Assembly (NCBI GenBank): GCA_035771175.1 | Contig: CM069598.1 | Location: forward strand, 21,311,438-21,375,437 | DNA: 64,000 bases | DNA from: Paratinospora sagittata | Lineage: Eukaryota; Streptophyta; Magnoliopsida; Ranunculales; Menispermaceae | Direction: 5' to 3' | Shown here: positions 47,191 through 58,635 of the stretch, one piece after another | Numbering within the stretch: the stretch's first letter is position 1 | Layout: each line of letters opens with the position of its first letter | Made by a program: the position numbers and the translations under genes | The notes under the pieces: model-generated | Seen by the model: the letters and a program-made list of their open reading frames with translations, nothing else | The model's database searches: none | What the model was told of the DNA's origin: nothing

Positions 47191-47874
47191 AAAAAATTGC
47201 AACAAACAATGTTTCTAAAAATTCAACACAACCACATCCCAAAAGTAAAGAGCCAAAATAGTCCACCAAAGAACTAAACAACCAAATCCACAGTAAATGA
47301 CAAGTCCAAAGGGCTCTCACTAGTCTTCACACCACACTTCCAAAAAATATTTCCACCCAAAATAGTTCAACCATGTGCTATGTGCCGGCAATGTATGTAA
47401 ACAAACCACCAAAAGCTTCAACAAGAAGTAAAATAAGAGCAAGAAACACTTACAGTGTGAGGAAGAATGTAAAATTTCCAAAGTTGAAAGCCCTGGCACC
47501 TATCTTTTTCCAAGCTTGATTCCGACACGAAAAACTTGAAGAGGAAGGAGAAATCTCATATTAGAACTTTTAAGGAGGAAAAATGGTGAGCAAAAGGGGG
47601 GAACTTGAAGAAAAAAGGATGGAAAAGGTGTGGAGAGGAAGAAAAAAGAAAAGGAAAAGAAAGAAGAAAAAAAAATGTTGCGTATTTTTTTTTTTTGGTT
47701 TTTTTTAACGTAGTGCTGCAACATCCTCCTTGGGCAAGCACTACACACACTATTTTTCCTTCTTCTCTTTAGTTTTTTTGTTGTGGGTGGCACCTAAGAA
47801 TGGACACCGCAGTGTCCATGTTGGGGCGTCGTGGCGCCCATTCTCTGCCCAGCACCTCACTTTTTGTAGCACCC
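47190..47874 (-). other. Athila-like spacer, no gene
   Basis: Purine-rich to polypyrimidine sequence, including a long A/G-rich block (47590-47680) that yields spurious ORFs. A less AT-rich end at 47790-47870 contains GGCGTCGTGGCGCCC. It leads directly into the solo LTR at 47875. Confidence 0.5.
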
Positions 47875-50764
47875 GTGCCTTTAGGTGACGTCATTTTGAC
47901 CCATAGTGTACCCGTAAAGTACCCATATACGTATTCGTATACGTATGTGTATATATATTTTGATGCTCGAAGCACGTAAGTTCGAGTGTCTTTGCATGAT
48001 TTTAGGTCATAGAAAGTGCGCATGAAGTTTCAGAACCATCGGAGACCCGTTCGATGTCAAAACATGTCGAAAACGGTGTTTTGGATCCAGTGGAGCTCGC
48101 TCCATGGAGGAAGAAATTTCTGTCACAAATTACATCAATGGTTTGGTCTCCTAGATCCGCGGTCTGATTGAGCTGAAATCTTTTCAGCTGATTCTTATCG
48201 GATAGATCTTCATTATGAACGGTAAAGATCTTGATCGGAGTTATCTAGTGTGAGTTATAAGACTCCAAACACTGTTTCACGGATTTTAGGATTTTCTTAT
48301 GCAGTTCTGATCAAACAGTTAGATCTCGCAATACCACCGTTGGATTGAGTTGAAAGTTTACTCGAATGTTGTTCACGGAATCATGCAACTTTTGAACGGT
48401 TAAGATGTTAAATTTGTGGGTATTTTGCAAGAAATTTACTATCTAAGTGCAAGTATTGAGACAGGAAAACTGATTTTTTGATAATTTTTGGCAACTTTTA
48501 GTTGTGGGCCCAAGCTTGTCTATTTAAGCAACCAAAACGTAATTTTAGGCTCATTTGCTCATTTCTCAGCCAGAAAAGAGAAAAAGGAGCTAGAGAGGAG
48601 AAAATGAGAGGAAAATTAGGGTTTGGTGGTTTCTTGCTCAAGAACACCTAAGGTTTGCATTTTTCCTCCATTTCTTCCTTGAATCTCTCTATTAGTTGCA
48701 TGATAGCTTTATTTTGAGCATGAGGGTTTCATTTTGATGCATGCATTGTGATGAACCTTGGATGGGTGGAAGACCAAAGTTGGAGTTGAGTCTTGCATGT
48801 CACATATGTGTGATTAGAGAGTGTTAGGAGTACACTAATGGTGAAACCCCTAATTTCTAGCAAGAAATTGGAAGGGTTTAGTTCAAATGACCTATACTTA
48901 GTTTATGACCTTAGACTTTTTCAAAATATTTGCATGTCAACTATGTTGACCTAGTGGCCATTGTGGATGATTCCATGTTGCAAGATCAGTAAAATTCATG
49001 GCTGAACATGGTGGCCTATTGTAAAATTGGCAATATGGCCTATGTATGAAAATTTCCAGATTTGGGGCATTTGATGTTCTTGATATAAAATTTGGGAAAT
49101 TATGCAATGTAGGTCTAATTGGACATGATTAGGGTTGTTTGATGATTGAATTCAGTGGGTTCTCATAATGGACACCCTAAGGTTGACTAATTTTGATCTA
49201 GGCTAAGTATTTGACATTTTTCATGTACTTTGGCTATTTTGCATGTAATTTGGGGATTTTGCCCAAATTGGGACTTTTCACCCAAAGCAAGTCAATTTAT
49301 GAAATTGACTTGGGGATTGTTTAATTGGACCCAAATTGAGTAGAATCATGGGTTTAAAATGTTAGAACCTATGTTAAATTGATATGACTTAGTTCATTTT
49401 GACCTTATGTTTTATAATGGCCTAATTGGGGGTTTTGACAAAGACTTAGTCAATTGATGAAATTGATTTGATGTATAGTCTAATTGACCCTAATTATAAT
49501 TGAATTTCATGTATATTAGTGGTTGGATCATGAGATCACCCTATTACATTCAATTTAGGTCAATCTTAGTTTAATTGAGTCTAAATGATCAAGTTGGGCA
49601 ATATGGAAATTGGCTCAAGGGGGTAATCAATTTAGAATCTAATTGACTTTAGATTGGGTTTGAGCATGGGGTTTTGACACACTTTATGACTGATTTTCAG
49701 TTGTGTGAACCATGTTATTTTAAGGTCTTGTGATTGATCTTGAACCCGTTTACTCAATTGGAGAGTTTTGGCGATTGAATTGGCTAGACTTAGCCAATCA
49801 AAAGTGAGTGTTCTTTTACTTTTGGATTATTTATATGCGGCATTGTAGTATAGAAATGTTTTAAATGCTTATGTATAATGGTATGCATGTTTTAATATTC
49901 CATGAAATACATTTGAGCATAATTCATTGGGATGACAATTTGGGTTGAGGCTCCTCGTTGGAATTTTCTTTTTTTGGGAATTCTCATAAGTCTTGCGTCG
50001 ATCCCAATTGTGTACCTGGCAGAGGGTTTTATGGCTTGTGTATGGGTAGGTTAGTTTAGGCTAATCTTACGTGCTGCACAACCCCAAAAATCCTATTAGG
50101 ATACGAGTGTTGTGTGCGTGGTCAGGTACTGTGTGTAGCGCACCAGCCTTGAACCCCCGTACTCAGGAGGTGTTAGGATTGCATGAGTATGATTACAAAT
50201 GTTATGCATCGTCTTATGTATGACTTGATCCATTATGTTAGCGTGTATGTAATCTATTTCGTCATCATGATATTTCAATGATTTATGATCTTATCATGTT
50301 TTTATTAAATACATGTATATGCCACTTGTAAATAACATTCACTGAGCGGGCTATAGCTCACACCTCACCTTCTTCTTTCAGGATCTGATAGAAAAGGGAA
50401 AGGGAAGGCTTGACTGCGTAGCGTCCCTTGTTTTTGTTTCATGTAGGTGTTGTACATTTAATTTTGTAATTTGATAATTATGTACACGATAACACCTAGT
50501 ATATGTATAATTAACACATAGTTGGGATGTGTTGGGTTTGTAGTATTTTGTAAACTTTGAAATTTTATATTTGGTAACTTGGAGAGGTAATATTTTATTT
50601 CATTTATGATCATGTTAAAAGTTGGTTGTTAAGGATGTACTTTTATTTCTTTTTGGGGATTCGTATATGTATTCGAGAGCTGACGGGGCGTCGGGTGTAC
50701 CGACGGAGGGTATACTCGAAGGTTCCCGTGCCGGTCATGATGTCACGTAAAGTGGGTCGTGACA
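47875..50764 (+). mobile_element. Solo LTR, 2,890 bp, same family as 25736-28620
   Basis: Begins TGTAGCACCC and ends GGTCGTGACA. The flanks are CTTTT (47870-47874) and a T run (50765 onward), so the TSD is near-perfect but ambiguous. It aligns end to end with the solo LTR at 25736-28620 with few indels (lengths differ by 5 bp). No interior or partner LTR. Confidence 0.92.
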
Positions 50765-51069
50765 TTTTTTTTTTAAATAAACAAATCTAAAGAAAAAAAA
50801 CTATACTTAAAACTATACCTATACTACTCTCCCCATGACAAAATAATTGACAAGTATATGCTGCAACTCGCGACGGACACTGACATTTTCACACACTCCC
50901 AAACTTGAATAACAACCTGTAAAATAAAAGAGAAACAAATAAGTCAAGAGAAAAGAAATCCTAAAAAAATAATAATTACGGAACAACTAAAAAGAACAAA
51001 AACTAGATGAATTGGGTTGCCTCCCAACAAGCGCCTAATTTATAGTCATCGGCTTGACTATCATCACAT

Positions 51070-51876
51070 TTATTCTGCGTTAGCCAATGTGACAGAGGAT
51101 TTTTGCCGATCAATCGGTCCTCCCCAATAATGCTTAAGTCTTTGCCCTTTCACCATGAATGTGCTAGATGAATTGTCATATGCAATTTCCACCACTCCAT
51201 GTGGAAATACCGTGACAATGCGAAACAGTCCAAACCATCTAGATTTGTGCTTCATTGTGAATAACTTTGACTGAGAATTATATAAGAGCACATATTGTCC
51301 CGATTCAAAACGACGCTCCATGATTCTCTTGTCATGCCATCTCTTGATTTTTTCCTTGTACAACTTGGCATTTTCATAAGCTTGTAAACGAAATTCATCC
51401 ATCTCATTGAGTTGTAACAAGCGCTCATGGCCCGCAGCATGCTAGTCAAAATTAAGCTTCTTGATGGCCCAATAAGCCTTATGCTCTAACTCCATTGGAA
51501 GATGACATGCTTTCCCAAAGACTAAACGGTATGGAGACATTCCAATTGGGATCTTGAAAGCAGTGCGATATGCCCATAATCCATCATCAAGCTTCTTAGA
51601 CCAATCCTTTAAGGTGGGATTCACTGTCTTCTCAAGAATTCTTTTGATTTCCCGGTTAGACACCTCGGATTGTCCACTTGTTTGTGGATGATATGTAGTA
51701 GCCATTTTATGAGTAACTCCATATTTAGAAAGAAGTGCTTCACAAGACTTGTTATAGAAATGTGTCCCTCTGTCGCTAATTATTGCTCTCGGAGTTGCAA
51801 AATGGGTGAAGATATTAGTCTTTGAAAATCTCACCATTGCTTTTGAATCATTAGTTGGCAAGGCCATAGCTTCCAC
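51070..51876 (-). pseudogene. Athila-like integrase, core and C-terminus
   Basis: The minus-strand frame 51876-51442 contains the integrase core with the second Asp ([10 protein letters not shown]), the glutamate region ([11 protein letters not shown]) and the WAYRTAFK motif. A second frame, 51420-51070, carries the C-terminal region (KLYKEKIKRWHDKRI, FPHGVVEI, GQRLKHYWGG) and ends at a natural stop. A single in-frame stop near 51440 separates them. The first-Asp region and zinc finger are upstream (51890-52250) and broken. Integrase would insert the cDNA; this copy is inactive. Confidence 0.85.
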
Positions 51877-51889
51877 CCCTTAGAAACAT

Positions 51890-52597
51890 AATCAACCGCT
51901 ACAAAAATATATAAGTTATTGAAGGAGGGAATGAAAGGCCACATGAAGTCAATGCCTCATACATAAAAAATTTTAACTTCCAAAATGGTATTAAGAGGCA
52001 TCTCATGTCTTCGAGAAATATTACCTGTCCTTTAGCACTGATCACACCGGAAAGCGAAGAAATGAGCATCCTTAAAAAGAGTTGGCCAATAAAAGCTTGA
52101 CTGGAGAACTTTTGCCGTCGTTCTATCACCCCCAAAATGTCCCCCATAATCCGGCAAGTGGTAATGATGGAGTATATCTGCTACTTCTTCCTTAGGCACG
52201 AACCTCCTCAAACTTTATCTGCACACTATTTAAATAAGAAAGGTTCATCCCATACGTAGTACTTCACATCATGCAATTTTTTTTTCTTTTGTTGATAAGA
52301 GAGCTCCAGAGGAAGTACTCCACTTGCTTGGTAGTTGACATATCAGCATACCATGGCACACTATGCTGCTGAAAAGCAAAAAAATGTTTATCTGGAAATG
52401 ATTTATTAATTAGAGACCCCTCCAACTTGCTCACCATTCTCTAACTTGGATAGATGACCCGCAACTTGATTTTATGTTTCTTTTCTATCTCAAATTTCCA
52501 AATCAAATTCTTGCAATAAGAGTACCCATCTAATCAACCGTGGCTTGGCATCCTTCTTAGCAATTAAGTTCTTGATGGTTGAATGGTTATTGCAGAC
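51890..52597 (-). pseudogene. Athila-like RNase H tail and integrase zinc-binding region, broken
   Basis: Minus-strand readings in several frames give the RNase H end ([20 protein letters not shown], about 52560-52500), a spacer, then an HHCC-type zinc-binding region (YWPTLFKDAHFF with cysteines) and the first catalytic Asp segment GIDFM near 51950. Frameshifts and stops are frequent. The sequence stops abruptly at 52597. Confidence 0.75.
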
Positions 52598-52938
52598 TAT
52601 CATCCGGTATTAGGGAGCAAGCCAAAGCAGTTACTAAGCCAAACCTTGATGCTAGTAAGATTTTGATTGAAGGTATGATCAACATTTGTGATACCTTTAT
52701 GTATGTCTTGATTGATGTTAGATCTACCTTGTCTTTTATATCTGGTAATATGGTAAATAGACTGCATTTATCTTTTGTTAGGACTGGTACACCGTTAATT
52801 TTGAGTATAACAGCAAGAGAGAAAATCTACCCAAATATGGTCTGTCAGAATTGTGTAGTTTGATATGAGGGGCATGAGATGACTATTGACCTTAGGGTGC
52901 TAAATTTTTTGGAATTTGATGTTATTTTTGGTATGGAT

Positions 52939-53719
52939 TAGGGGTGTTCATCAACCCGACCAACCCAACCGAACTAAACCTTTTGGGTTGGTTTGGGTTG
53001 GGTTCTAAAATACCTAACCCGATCGGTTTGGGTTGGGTCACGGGTTCAACCCATAAAAAATTGAATAACCCGACCCAAGCCGAACCCTAGTATTAGTCTT
53101 AAAGTCATAAATTTTACAATTACATATTTATGATTTAGAGCTTTAGTAATTTCCAAAAAAAAAAAAAGCTTACTAATGCGGAGCTTAACAATCATAATAA
53201 CTAAAAATTGATTTTTTTTATTTTTTTTTGGCTTTTTTGGCTTGACCGTGTACATGTGTCTTTTACTTTTTCTACCTTATCTGTTATTATGTGTGTTTTT
53301 CTAACTATTCGATAAGAATTTTTAGTGTTTAACCATTGATACTTTTTAGCAATGTAAAAGTAAGCCCCTGTAACAAGTTATGTTCATATCAAGTATTAAA
53401 GATGTAAACCAACAAGAGAATTGGATCATCATCATGAGCATGAGTTTCAAAATCACCAATCTATCTCATCGTAATAGCATACTGTAAATATTAGGTAAAA
53501 GAAAACGGCCACCATAATTTGCTTTGTAGCAATTATTTTGTAAATTATTGTTCGAAGTTACAAAAATTAGGCAAAAGTCCAACCCGATCTACCGACCCAA
53601 CCCAAACCGAACCCGAACTATTTGGGTTTGGTTGGGTTTCAAATTTAGCAACCCGAACTGTTTGGGTTGGGTTAGATTTTGGCCTCAAACCGACCCAACC
53701 CAGCCCATGTACACCCCTA
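52939..53719. mobile_element. hAT-type MITE, 781 bp, with 8-bp TSD
   Basis: Ends are TAGGGGTGTTCAT at the left and, as reverse complement, TAGGGGTGTACAT at the right: a 13-bp terminal inverted repeat with one mismatch. Flanked by the perfect 8-bp duplication GTATGGAT (52931-52938 and 53720-53727), the length typical of hAT transposons. Subterminal regions are packed with AACCCGACC / GGGTTGGG motifs in both orientations. No transposase is encoded, so it is non-autonomous. It splits the gypsy protease region. Confidence 0.92.
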
Positions 53720-53836
53720 GTATGGATTGGTTGGTCGGCTATCATGCTCGGACAACCATCATTTGTTTACAGAGGGATGACCACCTTGAAACCTCCTACC
53801 ATAAGTAGAATGGTTAATGATGAGGAAACATAGATT

Positions 53837-54911
53837 TTGGCTAGCATAAAGGCATTGGGAGAGAAGAAACAGAGCATTCAGTTGTTTGAGATCCCTGTAG
53901 TGAGTGAGTACCCATATATATTTCCTGATGACCTCTCAGGGCTACCGCCTAGACGAGAGATTGATTTTATCATAGAACTAATGCTTAGTACAAAACCTAT
54001 CTTCATTCCACCAAACAGATTGAAACCCAAGGAGTTGCAGGGACTCAAGATCTAGTTAGATGAGTTGATGGGTAAAGGGTTTATTACCCCAAGAATATCA
54101 CCCTGGGAGGAATTATTTTATTTCTAAAAAAGAAGGACGGAAGCCTACGATTGTATATAGATTACCGTCAGTTGAACAGGGTGACAATAAAGAATAAATA
54201 TCCTCTGCCACGAATAAATGATCTATTTGACCAACTGAATGGGGCGAACTTCATTTCTAAGATCGACCTGCGATCTGGGTACCATCAAATGAGAATTCGA
54301 GAAGAAGATGTACCGAAAATAGCTTTTAGGACAAGATATGGTCATTATGAATTTTTGGTGATGCCCTTTGGCTTAATCAATGCACCAGCCATGTTCATGG
54401 ACTTGATGCAGAAGGTATTCAAATCATATCTTGATCGGTTTATTATAGTCTTCATTGATGATATACTCATTTATTCGGAGACTCGAGAAGAGCACAAACA
54501 ACACTTCAAGATTACATTGTAGACACTAAGAGAACACATATTATATGTCAAGCTCAATAAATGCGAGTTTTTGATAAATGAGGTGAAATTTCTAGGTCAT
54601 GTGGTTAGTGTAGATGGTTTCTCTGTGGATTTTGCAAAGGTTGAGGCAATCATCAGTTGGCCAAGACCGACCACAGTAACAGAGATCAGAAGTTTTTTGG
54701 GTTTAGCTGGATATTACAGAATGTTTGTGGAGGGTTCTCAAAGCTAGTTGTTCCTTTTGTGTGGACTGCTACCTGTGAAGAGTCGTTCATTGACTTGAAA
54801 AAACAAAATTGACTACTGCATTAGTGTTAGTATTTCTAGAGCCTGGGAAAGAGTTGGTGATCTATACAAATGCATCACAGTTAGGTATGAGTTGTGTATT
54901 GATGCAGGAGG
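53837..54911 (+). pseudogene. Gypsy reverse transcriptase and start of RNase H, with stops
   Basis: Motifs in order: [60 protein letters not shown], the catalytic [16 protein letters not shown] and [10 protein letters not shown]. Stops occur near 54054 and 54520, and a frameshift near 54745. The RNase H start is cut at 54911 by the next insertion. The catalytic motif has Phe in place of the common Tyr, which the family tolerates. Confidence 0.9.
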
Positions 54912-55750
54912 TGTCACACCCCGAAAATTCTCTCAATTTAAAATCCCTTTAATTGGGGATTTGATGGTAAATAAGAACAAGAGAAATTTTTAGGTTACAA
55001 CTGTTGTACTTTCAAAACAAATCATCAAAATAAATATTCAAACAGGAATATACACAATATAACATGAACAATTGCACACATATGCATATGTTTATGAAAT
55101 TCGAAATAATAAGCTGCATTTAGCAATCCTGCAAGGGTCAGCCTCCAACCCAAATAAGTTGTGTCTAGCATTCTGCAAGGGCCAACTTCCAACCCAAATA
55201 AGTTGCATTTAACAATCCAGCAACGGTCAGCTTCCAACCCCAAATAAGTTGCGTCTAGCAGTCAGCAAGAGCCAACTTCCAACCCAAATAACATTTTACT
55301 AATGAAAGTAAAGCCACGTGCATAATCATAGTATGAATATAAACTTTTAATGAAAAGACTAGAATGCACAAACTATAGGTTCCTCCCCACCTTGAAATGT
55401 GTAGTAGAACAACAATTCCTTGAACTTTTCTCGAAAATATCAAAAATCTTAAAAGAGAAGAGTTTTGAAAAGTTTGAATGAAATTTGAAAATGACCCCTC
55501 GTATTTATAAAATGAAATTTTTAGCACTTTTCCAAAATGCCCTTGAACTTTGTATTTATTTATCGTCTTGTCCTTTGCTCGAGAGCGCTCTCGAGAACGT
55601 TACCAATTATATCCTTTCTCGAGATATATCTCGAGAAAATTCTTTTTAAATAATACCAATTATGTCATTTTTCATTTTTTTATCCGTAGGCTTTTCTCAT
55701 AATGTCAATTGTGTCCCTTTTTTGTCCTTTTCTGGATTGATAATGTTACA
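54912..55750 (-). repeat. 3' LTR of a minus-strand gypsy element, about 839 bp
   Basis: Plus-strand reading runs from TGTCACACCCC to TAATGTTACA. Immediately to its right a minus-strand purine tract (AAGGAGGGAAGG, about 55751-55762) follows a short coding tail ending in a stop, the layout of a 3' LTR. It interrupts the RNase H of the plus-strand gypsy fragment. A four-copy minisatellite lies within it. The partner LTR was not found. Confidence 0.85.
55108..55286. repeat. About 45-bp minisatellite, 4 copies, in dimeric register
   Basis: Four units, each starting AATAAG and ending CCAACCCA. Units 1 and 3 share GCATTTA-CAATCC, and units 2 and 4 share GTCTAGCA, so the array looks like two copies of a dimer of about 90 bp. 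It lies inside the gypsy LTR. Confidence 0.9.
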
Positions 55751-56010
55751 ACCTTCCCTCCTTAAAAATATTTTTGTCCTCAAAATTTGTTTCATCGCAA
55801 CTATAGTTGTTTGCAAAATTTTGAATATAATATTCACGAAAATATCTTACCCACAGATGGTTCACCATCAGAATCTTGTTGCAGAAGTAACAAGGTATTA
55901 TCTTCCACAACTTCTTCTGCTTGGACTGGTGGTGGCCGCCATGGTCCCAGTGTTTCATATACTCCACTTTCAGCCAAGACACAGTCTAGTTCTGGTTGGC
56001 AGTTATAGGT
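55751..56010 (-). pseudogene. C-terminal pol tail of the minus-strand gypsy element
   Basis: The minus-strand reading gives an acidic stretch and ends FEDKNIFKEGRL before a stop that abuts the purine tract. It matches the layout of a chromovirus polyprotein end, though a chromodomain is not clearly seen. The frame is broken near 55850. To the right the sequence changes at about 56011. Confidence 0.55.
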
Positions 56011-57690
56011 GTTGGCCCAAATATGTCCAAGAGGGGGGTGAATTGGACACTTAGCAGATTTTAACCTTTCTTATTATTGTGGGGAATAATGACAGCAGGT
56101 TAAACAAAGTATAACAATTAAATACAACAAATGTAAATGAGACAGTACAAGCAAGCTCCACTACCTAACCTCCTCAGTTAGGATTTGTTCAAACTCCACT
56201 ATGGACCTTCTTACTGGTGAAGATCAAACCGGTACACTTTCTCAACTTACGGGTGTGAAAACTACCGTTTCTCAGCTTACGGATGTGAGAAGACTGTTTC
56301 TCAACTTGTGGGTGTGAGAGGACCTATTCTCTGCTTACAGGTGAGAGAGGACATATTCTCAACTTACGGGTGTGAGACGATCGTTTACAGCTTTGAGCAA
56401 CACTTGCTCTAACTCAGTGACTTACCAGTCACTACAAACTGAATACAAGATGAGATATGATTCCCTTTACTTAGAATCAAAGTGATACTTACAAAGCTTT
56501 GGATTGAACCTTCTGTGATCACAGATTCAACAAAATATGTATGATAAAGTTTATGCTGAAAACAGGTTCAAAGAGCTTTTGTCTTCTTCAGTGGGTTTCC
56601 AAAATAATGAAGAAGAAGATCAATCAACCCAGAAGACTTTAAGTTTTTCTTTCAAAAGATCGTAAGATCAAGCACAAGTGAAAAAAGACTAACTTTCAAA
56701 AAGTGTTTTAGCACAAACGAAAACTGTTAATACGCTTTGAATGAATATCAGTTTCGTATATCATTAGTGGTTTTTCTGCTCTAAAGCAGCACGTATATAT
56801 AGGAATAACAGAGGCACAATAGTCTTGATGATTTTGGTGCTCTAGGTTATTTCAAATATAACGTAACATTCTTTCCCAAAATGGATTGATTCAACTCAAT
56901 GCATATTGTGGCGATAACACCTGAATCATTTGATCATTTCATGAAAGAGGAATGTTCTGACGAGGTTTTAGAACGTTCAAAAAGTTCTGAAAAAAAGTTG
57001 TACGATTCTGAAAAGTTCTGAAAAGTATTCGTACATTTCTGAAAAAGTCAACAGAAATAGCAGTAATGTCAGAACAACAAAAATATCTTTTGTCGTTTTG
57101 TTCCTTTGAGGACGCTCATAGAACATCAGCGTCCTACTGAACAATGAAGTAAGGGCACTACTAAATAGTAAGCATCCTGACTTACTACTAAATAGTCACC
57201 CTCCTTACTATATCTCAGGAAATTAGTTCACGGGCGATGCAGACGTGCCAACAAAAGGAAGAAACGAGTTGGAGCTGTGAGATGTTGCTCGGTATAGGTG
57301 GTGAAGGCTACGGAAAGTTGATCGTGATATGTAGTTTCATATATATATATATTTTACGTTTATATATTTGATATATATAAATATATATATTCTGCTATTA
57401 CGTTTATATATTAGATATATATATATATGTACAAACAGCTAGAATAAATAAAAGTGGCGAGGTCTCGGGGTTGTACAATGAAATGGTTCTCCCAGCCATA
57501 TATATGTTATATGTGTATATATATATACATATGTGATGTTAATAAAAGCGAAGTTTGAGAAATTTAGTTCATTTGTGCACCCAATTTGTGTACGTGTTGA
57601 CGTAATTTTGACATTACAACTGCTTACATTTAGATCAAAAGAGAACAAATAGAAAAGGAAAAAGAATGGAATACAAATTTGCATGTGATA
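56011..57690. other. Repeat-derived non-coding DNA
   Basis: Opens with TGTTGGCCCAAATATG then GAGGGGGGTGAATTGG, an LTR-like or polypurine-like phrase seen in many plant retroelements. Includes a short tandem-repeat block (56248-56387), a promoter-like TATATATAGG near 56796, and AT microsatellites at about 57340-57430 and 57515-57535. No gene is supported. Confidence 0.45.
56248..56387. repeat. About 30-bp degenerate tandem repeat, 5 copies
   Basis: Five imperfect units on the pattern TTCTCAACTTACGGGTGTGA followed by 8-10 variable bases. Open in one frame for only short distances, so probably not coding. Confidence 0.8.
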
Positions 57691-57692
57691 AT

Positions 57693-57704
57693 TAATGGTA
57701 TCAG
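57693..57704 (+). other. Primer-binding-site-like sequence of an LTR element
   Basis: TGGTATCAGAGC, complementary to the 3' end of initiator tRNA-Met, identical to the site used by the chromovirus at 18210. It implies the end of an LTR just to the left and an element interior to the right. No gag or pol follows, and the LTR ends could not be confirmed. Confidence 0.5.
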
Positions 57705-58335
57705 AGCGTGACGATCTTCGCGTGGGAACGGACACACTGGAACGGCGGACAAGTGCGATGAAACGTGACAATCTTCCGACATTAGGAATTTTTGTGCCAA
57801 GTTCGACGAACATCGAGTCATAGTGTAGTAATTTTCTTAGTCAAGTGTTGGGGAAATGGTGAGGGACACACTAAAAATGGATGTATATCACATCCATATA
57901 AGTGCATTAGATGAGTGACTGTAGAATTTTAGTTAAGAAATAGGTGGTAGGAAAGGTTAAAAGAAGTAAAAACTTTGAACAAAACTTGAACAGATAGAAG
58001 AAGAGAAGAATTGGACATATTGGACATATTGGCGATGCAGAAGGAAGGAGAAGCCGCGGGAGAAAGAGAGATGAAGAGGAAGCGCGGAGGAGAAGTAAAC
58101 GAAAAAAAAAAAATCAAATCAAAGTTAATGGGGGTCAAAAGACCCGGCAAGTCACATTAAAATAAAAATAAAAATAGACTCATGTTTACCACTGCTGGGT
58201 TAAAGGCCCAGCACTTGGGTGGCTGGGTGAACCAGCACGTAGATAGGTAAAACCCAGCCATAGCTGGGTACAATCCCAACCATGTGTGTGGCCGTGTGAA
58301 TAATAGATATAAATAAATAAATTTGTATGTATTTG

Positions 58336-58370
<35 letters not shown>

Positions 58371-58635
58371 AAAGTCCCACACAACTATGATTGTAATCCC
58401 ACACACGGATGTAATTATATATCCAACAAAATTTATATATAAATACCCAAGGAAATATATATACATAAATATAAATAAAGTGCACAATATATATGATTTA
58501 TAATTAAATATATGTATATATATATTTTTAGATATATACATATATAATTATACAAGTCTTTTAATCAATAAACCACATATTGGGTGATTAAAAATAAATA
58601 ATAATAATAATAATAATAATAAAATCTAAAGTAAG
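57705..58635. other. AT-rich DNA with microsatellites, no gene seen
   Basis: Includes a (TA)n tract at about 58339-58367, an (AAT)n tract at about 58595-58621, and a less AT-rich stretch at 58190-58290 with repeated GCTGGGT motifs in both orientations. The long minus-strand open frames here come from the TA repeat and are not credible genes. Confidence 0.65.

Larger units (their letters stand above)
45900..52597 (-). mobile_element. Athila-like Ty3/gypsy fragment (minus strand), interrupted by a solo LTR
   Basis: On the minus strand the order is: end of RNase H (52597-52400), integrase zinc-binding region and core (52260-51442), integrase C-terminus (51420-51070), a non-coding spacer, and an extra ORF downstream of pol (about 47190-46373). 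An additional ORF in that position is characteristic of the Athila lineage. The RT, protease, gag and both LTRs are not in view. The right end is cut at 52597/52598 by a change to unrelated plus-strand gypsy sequence. The solo LTR at 47875-50764 sits in the spacer. Confidence 0.78.
52598..54911 (+). mobile_element. Ty3/gypsy pol fragment (plus strand), cut at both ends
   Basis: Protease-region sequence (52600-52938, continuing at 53728) leads to reverse transcriptase (53837-54760) and the start of RNase H (to 54911). It carries the MITE 52939-53719 and is then interrupted by a minus-strand gypsy LTR at 54912. No LTR of its own is in view. Domain order and motifs are those of gypsy. Confidence 0.88.

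Noticed and set aside
53519..53833. Plus- and minus-strand ORFs rich in NPNRT / GLGWVGL repeats
   Set aside because: They are generated by the subterminal GGGTTGGG-type motifs of the MITE and have no protein match.
58157..58541. Overlapping minus-strand ORFs with IYIYIYIY runs, apparently membrane proteins
   Set aside because: They are readings of a TA microsatellite and its flanks.
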